Source: an uncultured Collinsella sp. (lineage in GTDB: Bacteria > Actinomycetota > Coriobacteriia > Coriobacteriales > Coriobacteriaceae). From it: 5,884 nucleotides of DNA. The stretch covers positions 1 through 5,884 of the forward strand of contig CALLFD010000005.1 of assembly GCA_937997605.1 (NCBI GenBank). Direction: 5' to 3'. Under the pieces are notes generated by a model that saw nothing but the letters and a program-made list of their open reading frames with translations, was not told the DNA's origin and did no database searches. Below, in pieces: positions 5,678-5,884 of this stretch (its first letter is position 1; each line of letters starts with the position of its first letter). Both the position numbers and the translations under genes were made by a program.

Positions 5678-5681
5678 CCCC

Positions 5682-5884
5682 ATGGCATTCGATCCCATTC
5701 AAGAGGATTGCCATCGCCTCGTTCTTGAGGCCTTGCGCCGCGACAATATCCCGCTCACCGACGGTGCCGCCGTAGAGCGTCTAATGGAACAATTCACCCG
5801 CAACCCCGCGCCGCTCATCGTGCACGACCGCGACCGCGCCGGGCACCTCATTGCCAAGGTGGTCGAGGCTGTCGACTACCGCAT
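5682..5884 (+). CDS. Unidentified protein, N-terminal part only (runs off the right edge)
   Basis: Sixty-seven codons are visible before the window ends, with no stop. The start ATG follows AAGGAGG with short spacing, and codon use is like the other genes (GC-rich third positions), so this is a real gene. The visible part begins MAFDPIQEDCHRLVLEALRR and continues as a soluble, charged sequence with likely helices. There is no signal peptide, membrane segment or recognisable motif; a stretch near residues 45-60 (PAPLIVHDRDRAGHLIAK) looks like a strand-turn-helix. I do not recognise the family. It is transcribed away from the dehydrogenase cluster, so a shared function is not implied. Confidence 0.85.
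   Translation, partial: MAFDPIQEDCHRLVLEALRRDNIPLTDGAAVERLMEQFTRNPAPLIVHDRDRAGHLIAKVVEAVDYR

Larger units (their letters stand above)
5313..5681. other. Non-coding divergent intergenic region rich in inverted repeats
   Basis: No open frame here has a convincing start and ribosome binding site, and the frames read as shadows. Visible elements are two AAACGTTT palindromes (5368-5375 and 5425-5432); a small hairpin gggca/tgccc (5456-5460 with 5467-5471); and a direct repeat TGCGGCACC (5512-5520 and 5597-5605), of which the inverse GGTGCCG sits between at 5543-5549. The last part (5621-5681) is the A/T-richer leader and promoter region of the plus-strand gene. Confidence 0.55.

Noticed and set aside
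5350..5714. Open frames of 84, 102 and 77 codons in the divergent intergenic region
   Set aside because: None has a ribosome binding site and a family-like sequence. The 84-codon frame would use a GTG start, and one frame overlaps the promoter and start of the plus-strand gene. I treat the region as non-coding, though a small peptide cannot be fully excluded.
1..5884. CRISPR array, tRNA, rRNA, insertion sequence or prophage genes
   Set aside because: I found no regularly spaced repeats, no RNA gene signature, and no transposase or integrase motifs on either strand.

Overview
The window is G+C-rich bacterial DNA whose coding density, strong AGGAGG-type ribosome binding sites and fermentative gene content suggest an anaerobic actinobacterium. 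My best guess is the Coriobacteriia (Collinsella or a close relative). That placement comes from the overall look of the proteins and was not checked by a search.

Layout. Four complete genes occupy the minus strand, read right to left: (1) a stand-alone iron-dependent alcohol dehydrogenase related to the C-terminal half of AdhE (5181-3958); (2) a canonical glycerol dehydrogenase, gldA (3873-2773); (3) a diverged gldA-like paralogue (2628-1561); (4) a protein with four [4Fe-4S] binding sites and a cysteine-containing middle domain (1409-156). A start codon with a ribosome binding site at the extreme left edge (3-1) is probably the beginning of a further minus-strand gene. On the right, a plus-strand gene of unknown function starts at 5682 and runs off the window. 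It diverges from the dehydrogenase cluster across a 500-bp non-coding region.

Transcription signals. Clear Rho-independent terminators follow gene 1 (about 3890-3936) and gene 2 (2725-2758), so the dehydrogenases look like separately tuned units rather than one simple operon. The space between the two gldA-like genes carries a 62-bp imperfect palindrome built from TGGTGCA words. Upstream of gene 1 are a perfect 9-9-9 dyad (5222-5248) and a stem that is fully paired only as minus-strand RNA (5287-5312). The rest of that intergenic region (about 5313-5681) has no convincing gene but holds several inverted repeats that share the arm GGTGCCG/CGGCACC.

How the genes may work together. The three dehydrogenases interconvert alcohols or polyols with aldehydes or ketones using NAD(H), as expected for redox balancing in a fermenter: ethanol-type alcohols for gene 1, glycerol/dihydroxyacetone for gldA, unknown for the paralogue. 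The multi-cluster iron-sulfur protein could move electrons in the same metabolism, but nothing in the window shows its partner. I see no CRISPR array, tRNA, rRNA, insertion sequence or phage gene. The most unusual material is the structured non-coding DNA and the two less familiar proteins: the iron-sulfur protein and the gldA paralogue.
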